From an uncultured Prevotella sp. (GTDB lineage: Bacteria > Bacteroidota > Bacteroidia > Bacteroidales > Bacteroidaceae): a stretch of DNA of 36,294 nt. Of this stretch, positions 1 to 9,685 are shown in pieces (position 1 is the first letter of the stretch; each line of letters starts with the position of its first letter). Below the pieces are notes generated by a model. The model searched no databases and was not told where the DNA came from. It saw only the letters and a program-made list of their open reading frames with translations. The DNA is taken from positions 1-36,294 of the forward strand of contig ONYZ01000022.1 in NCBI GenBank assembly GCA_900322175.1, written 5' to 3'. A program made the translations under genes and the position numbers.

Positions 1-34
1 AAAAAAAGAGAGTCAAACTTTCGTCTAACTCTCT
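1..34 (-). terminator. Intrinsic terminator of the tRNA-Asn transcript
   Basis: On the minus strand bases 34-7 form a 12-bp stem (AGAGAGTTAGAC with GTTTGACTCTCT, two G-U pairs) closed by a GAAA tetraloop, followed directly by seven U residues (bases 7-1). This is a textbook intrinsic terminator placed 22 bases after the tRNA end. Confidence 0.85.
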
Positions 35-56
35 CATTTCCAGTGCTTTAGCCTTG

Positions 57-130
57 CGCTTCAGGATGGGCTTGAACCAACGACCCCCTGATTAACAGTC
101 AGGTGCTCTAACCAACTGAGCTACTGAAGC
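57..130 (-). tRNA. tRNA-Asn (GTT anticodon)
   Basis: Read on the minus strand, the 74 bases fold as a cloverleaf: acceptor stem GCTTCAG/CTGAAGC, D arm GCTC/GAGC, anticodon stem CCTGA/TCAGG with loop CTGTTAA (anticodon GTT, asparagine), and T loop TTCAAGC. The discriminator base is G, usual for tRNA-Asn. CCA is not encoded. The T stem (GTTGG/CCATC) has one U-U mismatch at its second pair, which is slightly unusual but does not break the fold. A promoter lies upstream and a terminator downstream, so it is probably a single-gene transcript. Confidence 0.95.
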
Positions 131-152
131 AGTGCTTTCTTGTAAGCGGGTG

Positions 153-184
153 CAAAAGTACGAGGTTTTTTTGAAACTACCAAA
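153..184 (-). promoter_or_regulatory. Promoter of tRNA-Asn
   Basis: The minus strand carries TTTG (184-181), a 20-bp spacer and TACTTTTG (160-153). This matches the Bacteroidota sigma-ABfr pattern TTTG-N19/20-TAnnTTTG and lies 22 bases before the mature tRNA 5' end. Confidence 0.75.
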
Positions 185-265
185 CTTTTTTGGAAAAAAA
201 TGACGATAAACCTTAATTTTTTTCATTTTTTCAACAAAATCGAGTGTTTTTCGGGGTAAATCTTG

Positions 266-273
266 TAATTTTG
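266..273 (+). promoter_or_regulatory. -7 box of the S41 protease gene
   Basis: TAATTTTG fits TAnnTTTG and lies about 30 bases before the start codon. A clear TTTG -33 element is not visible; only a T run lies near the expected place. Confidence 0.6.
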
Positions 274-304
274 CACCCAACAACAATATTAAATTGGTAA
301 TGAT

Positions 305-2065
305 ATGAAGAAGCAAATAATCATAGCTCTGTGTGCAATGACACTGTCAGCTAGCACAACGATAGCTCAGAAACCCAGCGACCACAATTTTGAGGTGGCT
401 AAGCAGTTGGACATTCTAAACCATGTGTATAAGAATCTGGACCTGCTCTATGTTGACACGCTGAACCCAAAGACAACCGTGGGTACTGCCATCAATGCTA
501 TGCTGCGCAGTCTGGATCCCTATACCGAATATTACGCGCAGGATGAAACCAAGAACCTGAGACAGATGCTGACAGGTAAGTATGCAGGTATAGGCGCCAT
601 CGTGCGCAAGCACCAGAAGTTGGATCGTGTGGTTATCGACGAACCCTACGAGAATATGCCCGCTGCTGAGGCCGGACTGAAGAAGGGCGATATCATTCTG
701 AGCATCGACGATTCGATGATGACATCTAAAGAGGTGGGGTACGTGAGCAGTCATCTGCGTGGCGAACCAGGCACCACCTTTGTGCTGAAAGCAATGCGTC
801 CCAGCACAGGCAAGTTGATGAACTTTAAGATAACCCGTCGCAACATCAAGTTGCCCGAGTTGCCATACTACGGACTGAAAGACGGAGTGGGCTACATAGT
901 GCTGAACCAGTTTACTGAGGGATGTGCCAAGGAAGTTCGCCGTGCATTTGTAGACCTGAAGAAGCAGGGCGCCAAGCAGTTGGTGTTTGACCTGCGTGGC
1001 AATGGCGGCGGATCGGAGCAGGAGGCTGTAGATATACTAAACATCTGGTTACCCAAGGGTGTAAAGGTGGTTGAGAATCGTGGAAAGATACGTCAGGCCA
1101 CCAAGGTTTACTCTACACGTGTGGAGCCTGTCGACACCGTGATGCCAATGGTGGTGCTGGTTAACAGCGAGACTGCATCGGCCAGCGAGATTACCAGCGG
1201 AGCATTGCAAGACCTAGACCGTGCCATAATATTAGGTACGCGCACGTATGGCAAGGGGCTGGTACAGATACCCATCGATTTGCCATACAATACAAACATG
1301 AAGGTGACAACATCAAAATACTATATCCCCAGCGGTCGCTGCATACAGGCCTACAATTACAAGCGCGGCATGGGCTATCAGGAGCATATCCCTGATTCGC
1401 TTACTAAGGTGTTCTACACCCGCAACGGTCGCGAGGTGCGCGATGGCGGCGGCATAATGCCTGATGTAGAACTGAAGGGCGACACTATCCCCAACATCGC
1501 ATTCTATCTGAGCGCCAGTGGTCAGGACTCTACTGAGGTGATGTTCGACTATGTAGTAGAGTACATCTCTAAGCACCCACAGATAGCTCCTGCAGCCGAT
1601 TTCCATATCAGCGATGCCGACTGGCAGGAGTTTAAGAGTCGTGTGATAAAGAGTGGCTTTACCTACGACCCAGTAAGCAAGAAGCAGTTGGCCGAACTTG
1701 TTAAGACAGCCAAGTTTGAAGGCTACTACGACGATGCCAAGCAGACATTCGACGAATTGGAAAAGCTGCTTAACCACAATGTGGCCACCGATCTGGACAA
1801 GCACGAGCAGGTGCTGCGTCAGGTAATCGAGAATGATATCATATCGGCCTACTACTATCAGCGTGGAGCCATAGAGGCCGGATTAGCTTACGACAAGCAG
1901 ATGAAGGAGGCTATCCGACTGCTAAAGAGCCCAGATGAATACAAAAAGGTTCTCCAGCCCAAAAAGCAGAAGCAGACAGCCCATCGGATATCGTTACAGA
2001 AGAAATCACCCGTAAATATCACTAAAACAGCACCTAAACAGATGATTTTTAGTGATTTAGCATAA
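305..2065 (+). CDS. S41 family C-terminal processing peptidase with PDZ domain
   Basis: The 586-residue protein starts with a signal peptide (MKKQIIIALCAMTLSAS, predicted cut near AQ22), so it acts in the periplasm. A PDZ domain spans about residues 80-165, including KKGDIILSIDD. The tail-specific protease core follows. The nucleophile is Ser292 in TASASE and the general base is Lys317 in YGKG, 25 residues apart as in E. coli Prc (Ser430/Lys455) and plant D1P. The enzyme is expected to cleave exported proteins near their C terminus. The region after residue 380 is a longer C-terminal extension of the kind seen in Bacteroidota CtpA-like proteins. It is monocistronic, divergent from the tRNA and preceded by its own -7 box. 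Confidence 0.9.
   Translation: MKKQIIIALCAMTLSASTTIAQKPSDHNFEVAKQLDILNHVYKNLDLLYVDTLNPKTTVGTAINAMLRSLDPYTEYYAQDETKNLRQMLTGKYAGIGAIVRKHQKLDRVVIDEPYENMPAAEAGLKKGDIILSIDDSMMTSKEVGYVSSHLRGEPGTTFVLKAMRPSTGKLMNFKITRRNIKLPELPYYGLKDGVGYIVLNQFTEGCAKEVRRAFVDLKKQGAKQLVFDLRGNGGGSEQEAVDILNIWLPKGVKVVENRGKIRQATKVYSTRVEPVDTVMPMVVLVNSETASASEITSGALQDLDRAIILGTRTYGKGLVQIPIDLPYNTNMKVTTSKYYIPSGRCIQAYNYKRGMGYQEHIPDSLTKVFYTRNGREVRDGGGIMPDVELKGDTIPNIAFYLSASGQDSTEVMFDYVVEYISKHPQIAPAADFHISDADWQEFKSRVIKSGFTYDPVSKKQLAELVKTAKFEGYYDDAKQTFDELEKLLNHNVATDLDKHEQVLRQVIENDIISAYYYQRGAIEAGLAYDKQMKEAIRLLKSPDEYKKVLQPKKQKQTAHRISLQKKSPVNITKTAPKQMIFSDLA
2018..2056 (+). terminator. Possible hairpin overlapping the end of the S41 gene
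   Basis: ATCACTAAAA (2018-2027) and TTTTAGTGAT (2047-2056) are perfect 10-bp inverted repeats with a 19-base loop, sitting in the last codons of the protease gene. No clear U tract follows, so termination here is uncertain. Confidence 0.35.
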
Positions 2066-2080
2066 AAAAGTGGCGAAAAA

Positions 2081-2112
2081 TTTGGCGGATTGCGGAAATA
2101 TTCGTAATTTTG
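2081..2112 (+). promoter_or_regulatory. Promoter of the rimP-nusA-infB-suf operon
   Basis: TTTG at 2081-2084, a 20-bp spacer and TAATTTTG at 2105-2112 match the Bacteroidota consensus. No other good promoter is seen until after rnhB, which suggests one very long transcription unit. Confidence 0.75.
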
Positions 2113-2126
2113 CACCCGTTCAGCGG

Positions 2127-2154
2127 AATGAGGGGCTCGAAAGAGTCTCTCATT
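2127..2154 (+). promoter_or_regulatory. Leader hairpin of the rimP-nusA-infB operon
   Basis: AATGAGGGGCTC and GAGTCTCTCATT pair along 12 bases (two G-U pairs) around a GAAA tetraloop, between the promoter and the rimP start 21 bases further on. It is followed by the weakly U-rich CTTATATTT. Its position suggests an attenuator, an RNA stability element or a site for NusA feedback; the sequence alone does not decide. Confidence 0.6.
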
Positions 2155-2175
2155 CTTATATTTAATAACTGATAG

Positions 2176-2643
2176 ATGATAAATAAAGAGATTATTCAGA
2201 CATTGACGGAAGAGTGGTTGCAGGGCAACGAGTACTTCCTGGTAGACGTAAACTTTGCGGCTGATGACCGTATCGTGATTGAAATCGACCATGCCGACGG
2301 CGTATGGATCGAGGATTGTGCAGAATTGAGCCGATTCCTTCAGGAGCGCCTGGGCGAGGAACTCGGAGAATACGAACTGGAAGTGGGCAGTGCCGGACTG
2401 GGGCAGCCATTCAAGGTTGTCCAGCAGTACATCAACCACATCGGCGACAATCTGGAGGTGCTTCAGGCCGATGGCAAAAAGGTGCAGGGTGTGCTCAAGG
2501 CTGTAGACGCCCCAAGTTTTACTATCACCGTACAGGAGAAGCAGAAGCAGGAAGGTAAGAAGCGCCCGGTGCTGGTAGACGTAGACAAGACTTACCAGAT
2601 GGACGAAGTGAAGTACGCTAAGTATCTGCTGGCATTCAAGTAA
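2176..2643 (+). CDS. rimP: Ribosome maturation factor RimP
   Basis: The 155-residue product has the RimP two-domain layout. The N-terminal alpha/beta domain includes VDGVWIEDC-like text (HADGVWIEDCAELSRFLQ) and LEVGSAGLGQPF, the counterpart of the family motif VSSPGxxRPL. A C-terminal Sm-like beta domain covers about residues 85-155. RimP assists late assembly of the 30S subunit in the cytoplasm. It lies directly before nusA and infB, the classic order in bacteria, which supports the call. It is the first gene after the operon promoter and leader hairpin. Confidence 0.92.
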   Translation: MINKEIIQTLTEEWLQGNEYFLVDVNFAADDRIVIEIDHADGVWIEDCAELSRFLQERLGEELGEYELEVGSAGLGQPFKVVQQYINHIGDNLEVLQADGKKVQGVLKAVDAPSFTITVQEKQKQEGKKRPVLVDVDKTYQMDEVKYAKYLLAFK

Positions 2644-2670
2644 AAATAAAAGAATAAAAAAATAAAATCA

Positions 2671-3930
2671 ATGGCAATCAAAAAAGACGTGAAGGGCCCC
2701 TCAATGATTGAGACCTTCCAGGAATTCAAGGAGACCAAAAACATCGACCGCACTACACTGGTGAGCGTGCTGGAGGAAAGCTTCCGCAACGTTATCGCTA
2801 AGCTTTTCGGTTCGGACGAGAATTTTGATGTGATCGTTAACCCCGACAAGGGCGACTTTGAGATTCACCGTAACCGCGTGGTAGTACCCGATGGCGAAGT
2901 GATAGATGAGAATAAAGAGATCGAACTGAGCGAGGCTCAGAAGATTGAGCCCGACTACGAGGTTGGAGAGGAAGTTTCTGAGGAGGTTGAGTTTGCCAAG
3001 TTTGGCCGTCGCGCCATCCTGAACCTTCGTCAGACACTGGCTTCGAAGATTCTTGAACTGGAGCACGATTCACTCTACCAGAAGTACAAGGATAAGGTGC
3101 ATCAGGTGGTTAGTGGCGAGGTTTATCAGATCTGGAAACGTGAGGTGCTGCTGGTTGACGATGAGGGTAACGAACTTCACCTGCCAAAGGCTGAGCAGAT
3201 TCCCGCAGACAATTACCGCAAGGGTGAGACCGTACGTGCCGTAGTAAAGGAAGTGCAGAACGAGAACAATAATCCTCGTATCATCCTGAGCCGTACCAGC
3301 CCAGAGTTCCTTGAGCGTCTGCTCGAGGCCGAGGTGCCTGAGATTCAGGACGGACTTATCACCATCAAGCGTGTGGCCCGTATCCCTGGCGATCGTGCCA
3401 AGGTTGCCGTTGAGAGCTACGATGACCGTATCGACCCAGTAGGCGCCTGCGTAGGTGTCAAGGGTAGTCGTGTGCACGGTATCGTTCGCGAACTCTGCAA
3501 TGAGAACATCGACGTAATCAACTATTCAAGCAACACCCAGCTGTTCATCCAGCGTGCTCTTAGCCCAGCTAAGATCTCAAGCATCAGTCTGGATGAGGAA
3601 AACCACAAGGCTGAAGTTTACCTACAGCCCGAGGAGGTATCGCTGGCCATCGGTCGTGGTGGTATGAACATCAAGCTGGCTTCGATGCTTACAGAGTATA
3701 CCATCGATGTATTCCGTGTACTTAACGAGGGTGAGGCCGATGAAGATATCTACCTGGATGAGTTCTCTGACGAGATAGACCAATGGGTTATCGATGCCAT
3801 CAAGGCTATCGGACTGGATACTGCCAAGGCTGTGCTCAATGCTCCACGTGAGATGCTGATTGAAAAGGCTGACCTGGAGGAAGAGACAGTTGACCAACTG
3901 TTGGATGTGCTCCGCGCAGAATTCGAGTAA
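2671..3930 (+). CDS. nusA: Transcription termination/antitermination protein NusA
   Basis: The 419-residue protein has the NusA order of domains: N-terminal RNA polymerase-binding domain (residues 1-125), S1 domain (about 130-205, GEVYQIWKREVLL), and two KH domains (about 225-345) with DPVGACVGVKGSRV and the GRGG loop in LAIGRGGMNIKLAS. A short helix-hairpin-helix-like end follows (AIGLDTAKAVLNA). The acidic C-terminal repeats of E. coli NusA are absent, as is usual outside Proteobacteria. NusA binds RNA polymerase and modulates pausing, termination and antitermination. It is separated from rimP by 27 bases. Confidence 0.95.
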   Translation: MAIKKDVKGPSMIETFQEFKETKNIDRTTLVSVLEESFRNVIAKLFGSDENFDVIVNPDKGDFEIHRNRVVVPDGEVIDENKEIELSEAQKIEPDYEVGEEVSEEVEFAKFGRRAILNLRQTLASKILELEHDSLYQKYKDKVHQVVSGEVYQIWKREVLLVDDEGNELHLPKAEQIPADNYRKGETVRAVVKEVQNENNNPRIILSRTSPEFLERLLEAEVPEIQDGLITIKRVARIPGDRAKVAVESYDDRIDPVGACVGVKGSRVHGIVRELCNENIDVINYSSNTQLFIQRALSPAKISSISLDEENHKAEVYLQPEEVSLAIGRGGMNIKLASMLTEYTIDVFRVLNEGEADEDIYLDEFSDEIDQWVIDAIKAIGLDTAKAVLNAPREMLIEKADLEEETVDQLLDVLRAEFE

Positions 3931-3960
3931 TTATCAATTATCAATTTTCAATTATCAATT
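3931..3960 (+). repeat. AT-rich TCAATT-type repeat before infB
   Basis: Between nusA and infB are three copies of TATCAATT-like units. The same motif is found before the DUF3109 gene, buk and (short form) sufD in this window. Confidence 0.7.
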
Positions 3961-3967
3961 TGAATAG

Positions 3968-6892
3968 ATGGGTGTTAGATTAAATAAAGTATTAGGAGAA
4001 CTGAATATCGGACTTCAGACAGCTATCGACTATCTGAGGAAGAAGAATCTGGGCGACATCAAAGACGCTACCGTAAACACAAAAATCAGCGACGAACAGT
4101 ACAACGCACTGGTGAAGGAGTTTAAGGGCGACAAGGATGTGAAGACCCAGGCCGGTATGATTTTCCCCAAGAAGGAGAAGAAGGCTAAGCAAGAACACAA
4201 GTCAGAGCCAGAAATGGTAAAAGAAGTAACTAAACAGACCTTCACTCCACTAGGAAAGATAGACCTGAGCACAGTGGGCAAACCCAAGCGTCAGGAAGAA
4301 AAACCCAAGGCCCCCGAGGCAACAGCACCTAAGCAGGAGCAGAAGCCCGCTAGCGTTCAGCCTGCCCAACAGCCCAAGCCCGAGGTAAAACCCGAGCCCA
4401 AACCAGAGGTGAAGCCAGCACCTAAGCAGGAGCCTAAACCTGAGCCCGAGCCCGAGCCAAAGCCGGAGACTAAGGCTCCTGAGACAGTCGCATCTAAGCA
4501 GGAACAGAAACCTGCTGCTCAGCAGCCGGCTCAGCAGCCTAAGCCCGAGGTGAAACCAGTGTCTAAGCCTGAGGTTAAGGCCGAACCGAAACAGGAACCG
4601 AAACAGGAACAGAAGCCTGCAGAACCATCAATCTTTACTCTGAAGAGCGAGAAGAAGATGGCACCAAACTTCAACGTGGTAGGTAAAATCGACCTCGACT
4701 CGCTGAACCAGAGCACTCGTCCTAAGAAGAAATCTAAGGAGGAGCGTCGTAAGGAGCGCGAGGAGAAACAGGCCCAGATGCACGGTGAGAAGAAAAAGCG
4801 CGAGCGCATACACGGTGGCAAGGAGCGTGTTGACATCGAGGCTGCAGCCAATGAGAATAACAACAAGGGTGGCAACCAGAACAACAATAAGAAGAACAAG
4901 GGTGGCAACCAGAACTTCCAGGATGGAAACAATGGTGGCGGCGGTAAGAAGAACAAGAAGAACCGTCCTATCCAGAAGCCTCTAGAGGTAGATGACGAGG
5001 CTGTAGCACGTCAGGTAAAGGAAACTCTGGCCCGACTCACATCTAAGAATCAGAATAAGAAGGGTGCCAAGTATCGTCGTGAGAAACGTGACGCAGTAGC
5101 CGAGCGTATGAACGAGGAGATGGCTCAGGAAGCAGCACAGAGCAAGGTGCTGAAACTGACAGAGTTTGTAACCGTTTCAGAGCTTGCAACGATGATGAAC
5201 GTTGGCGTAAACCAGGTTATCGGTACATGTATGAGTATCGGCATCATGGTATCAATCAACCAGCGTCTCGATGCTGAGACCATCAACATCGTAGCCGAGG
5301 AGTTCGGATTCACCACCGAGTATGTATCAGCCGAAGTACAGAACGCTATCACTGAGGAGGAGGATGATGAGAACGATCTCGTAACTCGCGCTCCTATCGT
5401 AACAGTGATGGGACACGTAGACCATGGTAAGACATCGCTGCTCGACCACATCCGCAATACCAACGTTATCGCTGGTGAGGCCGGTGGTATCACACAGCAC
5501 ATCGGTGCCTACAACGTACAGCTGAAGGACGGCCGACAGATTACATTCCTGGATACTCCTGGACATGAGGCCTTTACCGCTATGCGTGCCCGTGGTGCTC
5601 AGGTAACTGATATCGCAATCATCATCGTAGCAGCCGACGACTCAGTGATGCCTACCACCAAGGAGGCCATTGCCCATGCACAGGCTGCCAACGTACCTAT
5701 GGTATTCGCTATCAACAAGATAGATAAGCCAGGTGCCAACCCCGACAAGATTCGTGAGGATCTGGCCAACATGAACCTGTTGGTAGAAGAGTGGGGTGGT
5801 AAGTATCAGTGTCAGGAGATCAGTGCCAAGAAGGGTATTGGCGTAGAGGAGTTGCTTGAAAAGGTACTGCTCGAGGCCGAGATGCTCGACCTGAAGGCAA
5901 ATCCTAACCGTAAGGCTACTGGTAGTATCATCGAGTCTTCGCTCGACAAGGGTCGTGGATATGTATCGACAGTACTCGTATCAAACGGTACGCTGAAGGT
6001 GGGCGATGTAGTTATCGCAGGAACTGCCTGGGGTAAGGTTAAGGCCATGTTCAACGAGCGTAACCAGCGCATCGAGACTGCCGGACCTGCTGAGCCAGCA
6101 ATCATCTTGGGATTGAACGGTGCTCCTACTGCTGGTGATTCGTTCCATGTAATGGAGAGTGAGCAGGAGGCCCGCGAAATCGCCAACAAGCGTATTCAGT
6201 TGCAGCGTGAGCAGAGCCTGCGTACCACTACTAAGCTTGGTCTCGACGAGCTTTCGCATCGTATTGCATTGGGTGAGTTCCACGAGTTGAATATCATCGT
6301 TAAGGGTGATACCGACGGATCTATCGAGGCTCTGAGTGATTCGTTCATCAAGCTGAGCACAGAGAAGGTTCAGGTTAACGTCATCTCTAAGGCAGTAGGT
6401 CAGATTTCTGAGAACGATGTAATGCTTGCTTCTGCATCAGAGGCCATCATCATCGGATTCCAGGTACGTCCATCGGCCGATGCCCGCAGAGCTGCCGATC
6501 GTGAGGGTGTTGAAATCAATACATATTCTATTATTTACGACGCTATCGACGATGTGAAGCAGACCATGCAGGGTATGCTCGACAAGGTTAAGAAGGAAAT
6601 TATCTCTGGTGAGATCGAGGTTAAGCAGGTATTCAAGATATCTAAGGTTGGTACCGTTGCCGGTGGTCTGGTTACCGACGGTAAGGTTCACAACAAGGAT
6701 AAGGCCCGCGTTATCCGCGATGGTATCGTAATCCACACCGCTCCTATCGACGCCCTGAAGCGTTACAAGGACGATGCCAAGGAAGTGGCAACCGGACTTG
6801 AGTGTGGTATCTCGCTGGTTAACTTCAACGATATCCAGGTAGGCGATATTATCGAGACCTTCACTGAGATTGAGGTAGAACAGAAACTGTAA
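3968..6892 (+). CDS. infB: Translation initiation factor IF-2
   Basis: The 974-residue GTPase delivers initiator tRNA to the 30S subunit. An IF2 N-terminal mini-domain occupies residues 1-55 ([15 protein letters not shown]). A long low-complexity linker follows: a Pro/Glu/Lys/Gln-rich tract (about 100-220) with repeated PKPEVKP and KQEPKP units, then an Asn/Gly/Lys-rich tract (about 275-335). A second IF2_N domain lies at about 395-450. The G domain starts near 475: G1 GHVDHGKT from Gly482, G3 DTPGHEAF, G4 NKID. Domains II-IV complete the protein. It ends two bases before the sufB start. Confidence 0.97.
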   Translation: MGVRLNKVLGELNIGLQTAIDYLRKKNLGDIKDATVNTKISDEQYNALVKEFKGDKDVKTQAGMIFPKKEKKAKQEHKSEPEMVKEVTKQTFTPLGKIDLSTVGKPKRQEEKPKAPEATAPKQEQKPASVQPAQQPKPEVKPEPKPEVKPAPKQEPKPEPEPEPKPETKAPETVASKQEQKPAAQQPAQQPKPEVKPVSKPEVKAEPKQEPKQEQKPAEPSIFTLKSEKKMAPNFNVVGKIDLDSLNQSTRPKKKSKEERRKEREEKQAQMHGEKKKRERIHGGKERVDIEAAANENNNKGGNQNNNKKNKGGNQNFQDGNNGGGGKKNKKNRPIQKPLEVDDEAVARQVKETLARLTSKNQNKKGAKYRREKRDAVAERMNEEMAQEAAQSKVLKLTEFVTVSELATMMNVGVNQVIGTCMSIGIMVSINQRLDAETINIVAEEFGFTTEYVSAEVQNAITEEEDDENDLVTRAPIVTVMGHVDHGKTSLLDHIRNTNVIAGEAGGITQHIGAYNVQLKDGRQITFLDTPGHEAFTAMRARGAQVTDIAIIIVAADDSVMPTTKEAIAHAQAANVPMVFAINKIDKPGANPDKIREDLANMNLLVEEWGGKYQCQEISAKKGIGVEELLEKVLLEAEMLDLKANPNRKATGSIIESSLDKGRGYVSTVLVSNGTLKVGDVVIAGTAWGKVKAMFNERNQRIETAGPAEPAIILGLNGAPTAGDSFHVMESEQEAREIANKRIQLQREQSLRTTTKLGLDELSHRIALGEFHELNIIVKGDTDGSIEALSDSFIKLSTEKVQVNVISKAVGQISENDVMLASASEAIIIGFQVRPSADARRAADREGVEINTYSIIYDAIDDVKQTMQGMLDKVKKEIISGEIEVKQVFKISKVGTVAGGLVTDGKVHNKDKARVIRDGIVIHTAPIDALKRYKDDAKEVATGLECGISLVNFNDIQVGDIIETFTEIEVEQKL

Positions 6893-6894
6893 GA

Positions 6895-8343
6895 ATGTCA
6901 GAAAAGAAAAATGAATTTGTACGTCAGGTGGCTGAGCAGAAGTATGAATTTGGCTTCACCACCGACGTACATACAGAAATAATCGAGAAAGGGCTGAACG
7001 AGGATATCGTTCGGCTCATCTCTGCTAAGAAAGGGGAGCCCGAGTGGATGCTCGAGTTCCGCCTGAAAGCGTTCCGCTACTGGCGAGAGCAGCAGGAGCC
7101 CAAATGGGGGCATGTGCATGTGCCAGAGATTGACTATCAGGCCATTAGCTACTATGCTGACCCGTTGGCCAAGAAACCTGAGGGCGATGGTAAGATTGAT
7201 CCTGAACTCGAGAAAACCTTCGATAAGTTGGGTATTCCCCTCGAAGAACGTTTGGCACTAAGCGGCAATACAGCCGTTGATGCCATCATGGACTCAGTGA
7301 GCGTAAAGACTACTTTCAAAGAGAAGTTGCGCGAAAAGGGTGTTATCTTCTGCTCTATTGGCGAGGCTATCAAAGAGCATGGTGATCTGGTGCGTCAGTA
7401 CCTTGGTACAGTTGTGCCTTACAAAGACAACTTCTTTGCAGCCTTGAATAGTGCTGTATTCAGTGATGGTTCGTTTGTGTATATCCCCAAGGGTGTTCGC
7501 TGCCCAATGGAACTGAGTTCTTATTTCCGTATCAATGCAAGGAATACCGGTCAGTTTGAGCGTACACTGATTATCGCCGATGACGATGCGTATGTATCGT
7601 ATCTGGAGGGGTGTACAGCTCCGATGCGCGACGAGAACCAACTGCATGCTGCAATCGTTGAGATTATCGTTATGAATCGTGCTGAAGTAAAGTACTCTAC
7701 CGTACAGAACTGGTATCCAGGCGATGAAAATGGTAAGGGTGGTGTGCTGAATCTGGTAACCAAGCGTGGCGATTTGCGTGGTGTAGACAGTAAGTTGTCG
7801 TGGACTCAGGTAGAGACAGGTAGCGCCATCACATGGAAGTATCCATCGTGCATTCTACGTGGTGACAATTCGCAGGCAGAATTCTATTCGGTAGCTGTAA
7901 CCAACAACTATCAGGAAGCCGACACTGGTACAAAGATGATTCATATCGGTAAGAACACCAAGAGTACCATCATCTCAAAGGGTATCTCGGCAGGTCACTC
8001 ACAGAACTCGTATCGTGGACTAGTTCGTGCTGCATCTACATCCGACAACGCTCGCAACTACTCAAGCTGCGACTCACTGTTGCTAGGCTCTGACTGCGGT
8101 GCGCACACCTTCCCATATATGGATGTGCACAACGACACAGCCGTGTTTGAGCACGAGGCTACCACCTCGAAGATATCAGAAGACCAGCTGTTCTATTGTA
8201 ACCAGCGCGGTATCCCCACAGAGCAGGCCGTAGGTCTAATCGTAAACGGTTACGCCAAGGAAGTGCTGCAGAAGTTGCCTATGGAGTTTGCCGTTGAGGC
8301 TCAGAAACTATTAAGTGTATCATTAGAAGGAACTGTAGGATAA
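6895..8343 (+). CDS. sufB: Fe-S cluster assembly scaffold protein SufB
   Basis: The 482-residue protein is a full-length SufB. Cys392 (in SSCDSLL) and Glu421 (in FEHEATTS) lie 29 residues apart, as do the scaffold residues Cys405 and Glu434 of E. coli SufB; His420 is next to the Glu. SufB joins SufC and SufD in the SufBC2D complex, which builds Fe-S clusters from sulfur supplied by SufS. It starts two bases after infB, so the translation and Fe-S blocks are probably cotranscribed and coupled. Confidence 0.97.
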   Translation: MSEKKNEFVRQVAEQKYEFGFTTDVHTEIIEKGLNEDIVRLISAKKGEPEWMLEFRLKAFRYWREQQEPKWGHVHVPEIDYQAISYYADPLAKKPEGDGKIDPELEKTFDKLGIPLEERLALSGNTAVDAIMDSVSVKTTFKEKLREKGVIFCSIGEAIKEHGDLVRQYLGTVVPYKDNFFAALNSAVFSDGSFVYIPKGVRCPMELSSYFRINARNTGQFERTLIIADDDAYVSYLEGCTAPMRDENQLHAAIVEIIVMNRAEVKYSTVQNWYPGDENGKGGVLNLVTKRGDLRGVDSKLSWTQVETGSAITWKYPSCILRGDNSQAEFYSVAVTNNYQEADTGTKMIHIGKNTKSTIISKGISAGHSQNSYRGLVRAASTSDNARNYSSCDSLLLGSDCGAHTFPYMDVHNDTAVFEHEATTSKISEDQLFYCNQRGIPTEQAVGLIVNGYAKEVLQKLPMEFAVEAQKLLSVSLEGTVG

Positions 8344-8349
8344 GACAAT

Positions 8350-9657
8350 ATGATTCAGAAACTTTTCGGATTTGATCCCTCCACAATGACTTTGCGCAAG
8401 GAGGTTATCGGTGGTATTACCACATTTCTTACGATGGCTTATATCTTAGCTGTCAACCCAAGCATTCTTTCAGCAACAGGAATGGATGCAGGAGCTGTGT
8501 TTACTACCACATGTATTGCGGCAGTAGTTGGTACATTGGTTATGGCTATCTATGCCAAGTTACCCTTTGCGCTGGCTCCTGGTATGGGTCTGAATGCATT
8601 CTTTGCATTCACCGTAGTGCTCACTATGGGCTATACATGGCAGTTTGCACTTACCGCCGTGTTGATAGAGGGACTGATATTTATCCTGCTCACAATAACA
8701 GGCTTGCGCAAGCATATTGTTAACGCCATACCTCTGGTACTGCGTCGAGCAATCAGTCCAGGTATCGGATTGTTTATCGCATTTGTAGGACTGAAGGGTG
8801 CAGGCATTGTAAGCGCCTCAGAATCAACATTTATCACATTGGGTAATTTGCATGATCCATCTGTGCTGTTGGCGCTGTTTGGTATTATTCTGACTGCAGC
8901 CCTGCTTGTACGAAAGGTTACTGGCTCATTGCTCATCGGCATTCTGGTAACTACAATTGTTGGTATACCTCTTGGCGTTACCAATTATACAGGTATTATG
9001 TCTATGCCTCCTTCAATCGCCGCCATCTTCTGGCAGTTTGAGTTCCATAACATCTTTACGGTAGATATGGTGGTAGTAGTACTCACCTTCCTGTTTATCG
9101 ATATGTTTGATACTATTGGAACACTGATAGGTGTATCAAACCGTGCCGGTATGGTTGACGATAATGGTAACGTGAAGAATCTGAATCAGGCATTTATGGC
9201 CGACGCCATCGGTACCACTGTTGGTGCTATGCTGGGAACATCTACTGTAACCACTTATGTTGAGAGTGCCTCGGGTGTGAATGTAGGCGGTCGTTCAGGA
9301 CTTACCAGTCTTACTACTGCCGTTTGCTTTGCGATAGCACTGCTCTTCGCACCGCTGTTCCTTGCAATCCCTGCTCAGGCTACAGCAGCTGCACTTATTT
9401 TGGTGGGTGTGATGATGATGCACGATATCCGCAAGGTCGACTTCTCTGACTACGTGACGGGAATACCTTGTTTCGTGTGTATCGTACTGATGCCACTTAC
9501 ATATAGCATTTCAGACGGTATCTTGATGGGTGTGATTTCGTACGTTCTTATCCACCTGTTGTCGGGTACAATGAAAGATAAGGACGAGCGTAACAATATG
9601 AACTGGGCTACTATCCTATTGGCTGTCCTGTTCGTTTGTCGCTACGCATTCCTATAG
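8350..9657 (+). CDS. NCS2 family purine (AzgA/PbuG-type) permease
   Basis: The 435-residue protein is almost entirely hydrophobic, with about 12-13 membrane segments. The N-terminal RKEVIGGITTFLTMAYIL and the APGMGLNAFFAF segment are hallmarks of the AzgA-like branch (hypoxanthine/guanine/adenine:H+ symporters) of NCS2. FLFIDMFDTIGTLIGV and GTSTVTTYVESASGV are further family motifs. It is likely an inner-membrane nucleobase importer; the exact substrate cannot be read from sequence. It sits six bases after sufB and 28 before sufC, inside the suf gene set. Confidence 0.9.
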   Translation: MIQKLFGFDPSTMTLRKEVIGGITTFLTMAYILAVNPSILSATGMDAGAVFTTTCIAAVVGTLVMAIYAKLPFALAPGMGLNAFFAFTVVLTMGYTWQFALTAVLIEGLIFILLTITGLRKHIVNAIPLVLRRAISPGIGLFIAFVGLKGAGIVSASESTFITLGNLHDPSVLLALFGIILTAALLVRKVTGSLLIGILVTTIVGIPLGVTNYTGIMSMPPSIAAIFWQFEFHNIFTVDMVVVVLTFLFIDMFDTIGTLIGVSNRAGMVDDNGNVKNLNQAFMADAIGTTVGAMLGTSTVTTYVESASGVNVGGRSGLTSLTTAVCFAIALLFAPLFLAIPAQATAAALILVGVMMMHDIRKVDFSDYVTGIPCFVCIVLMPLTYSISDGILMGVISYVLIHLLSGTMKDKDERNNMNWATILLAVLFVCRYAFL

Positions 9658-9685
9658 TTTTTTGATCGTAGAATAAAGTAATAAT

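Noticed and set aside
3931-3960. CRISPR-like array from tandem TCAATT units
   Set aside because: The units are only 8-10 bases, there are no unique spacers of constant length, and no cas genes are present.
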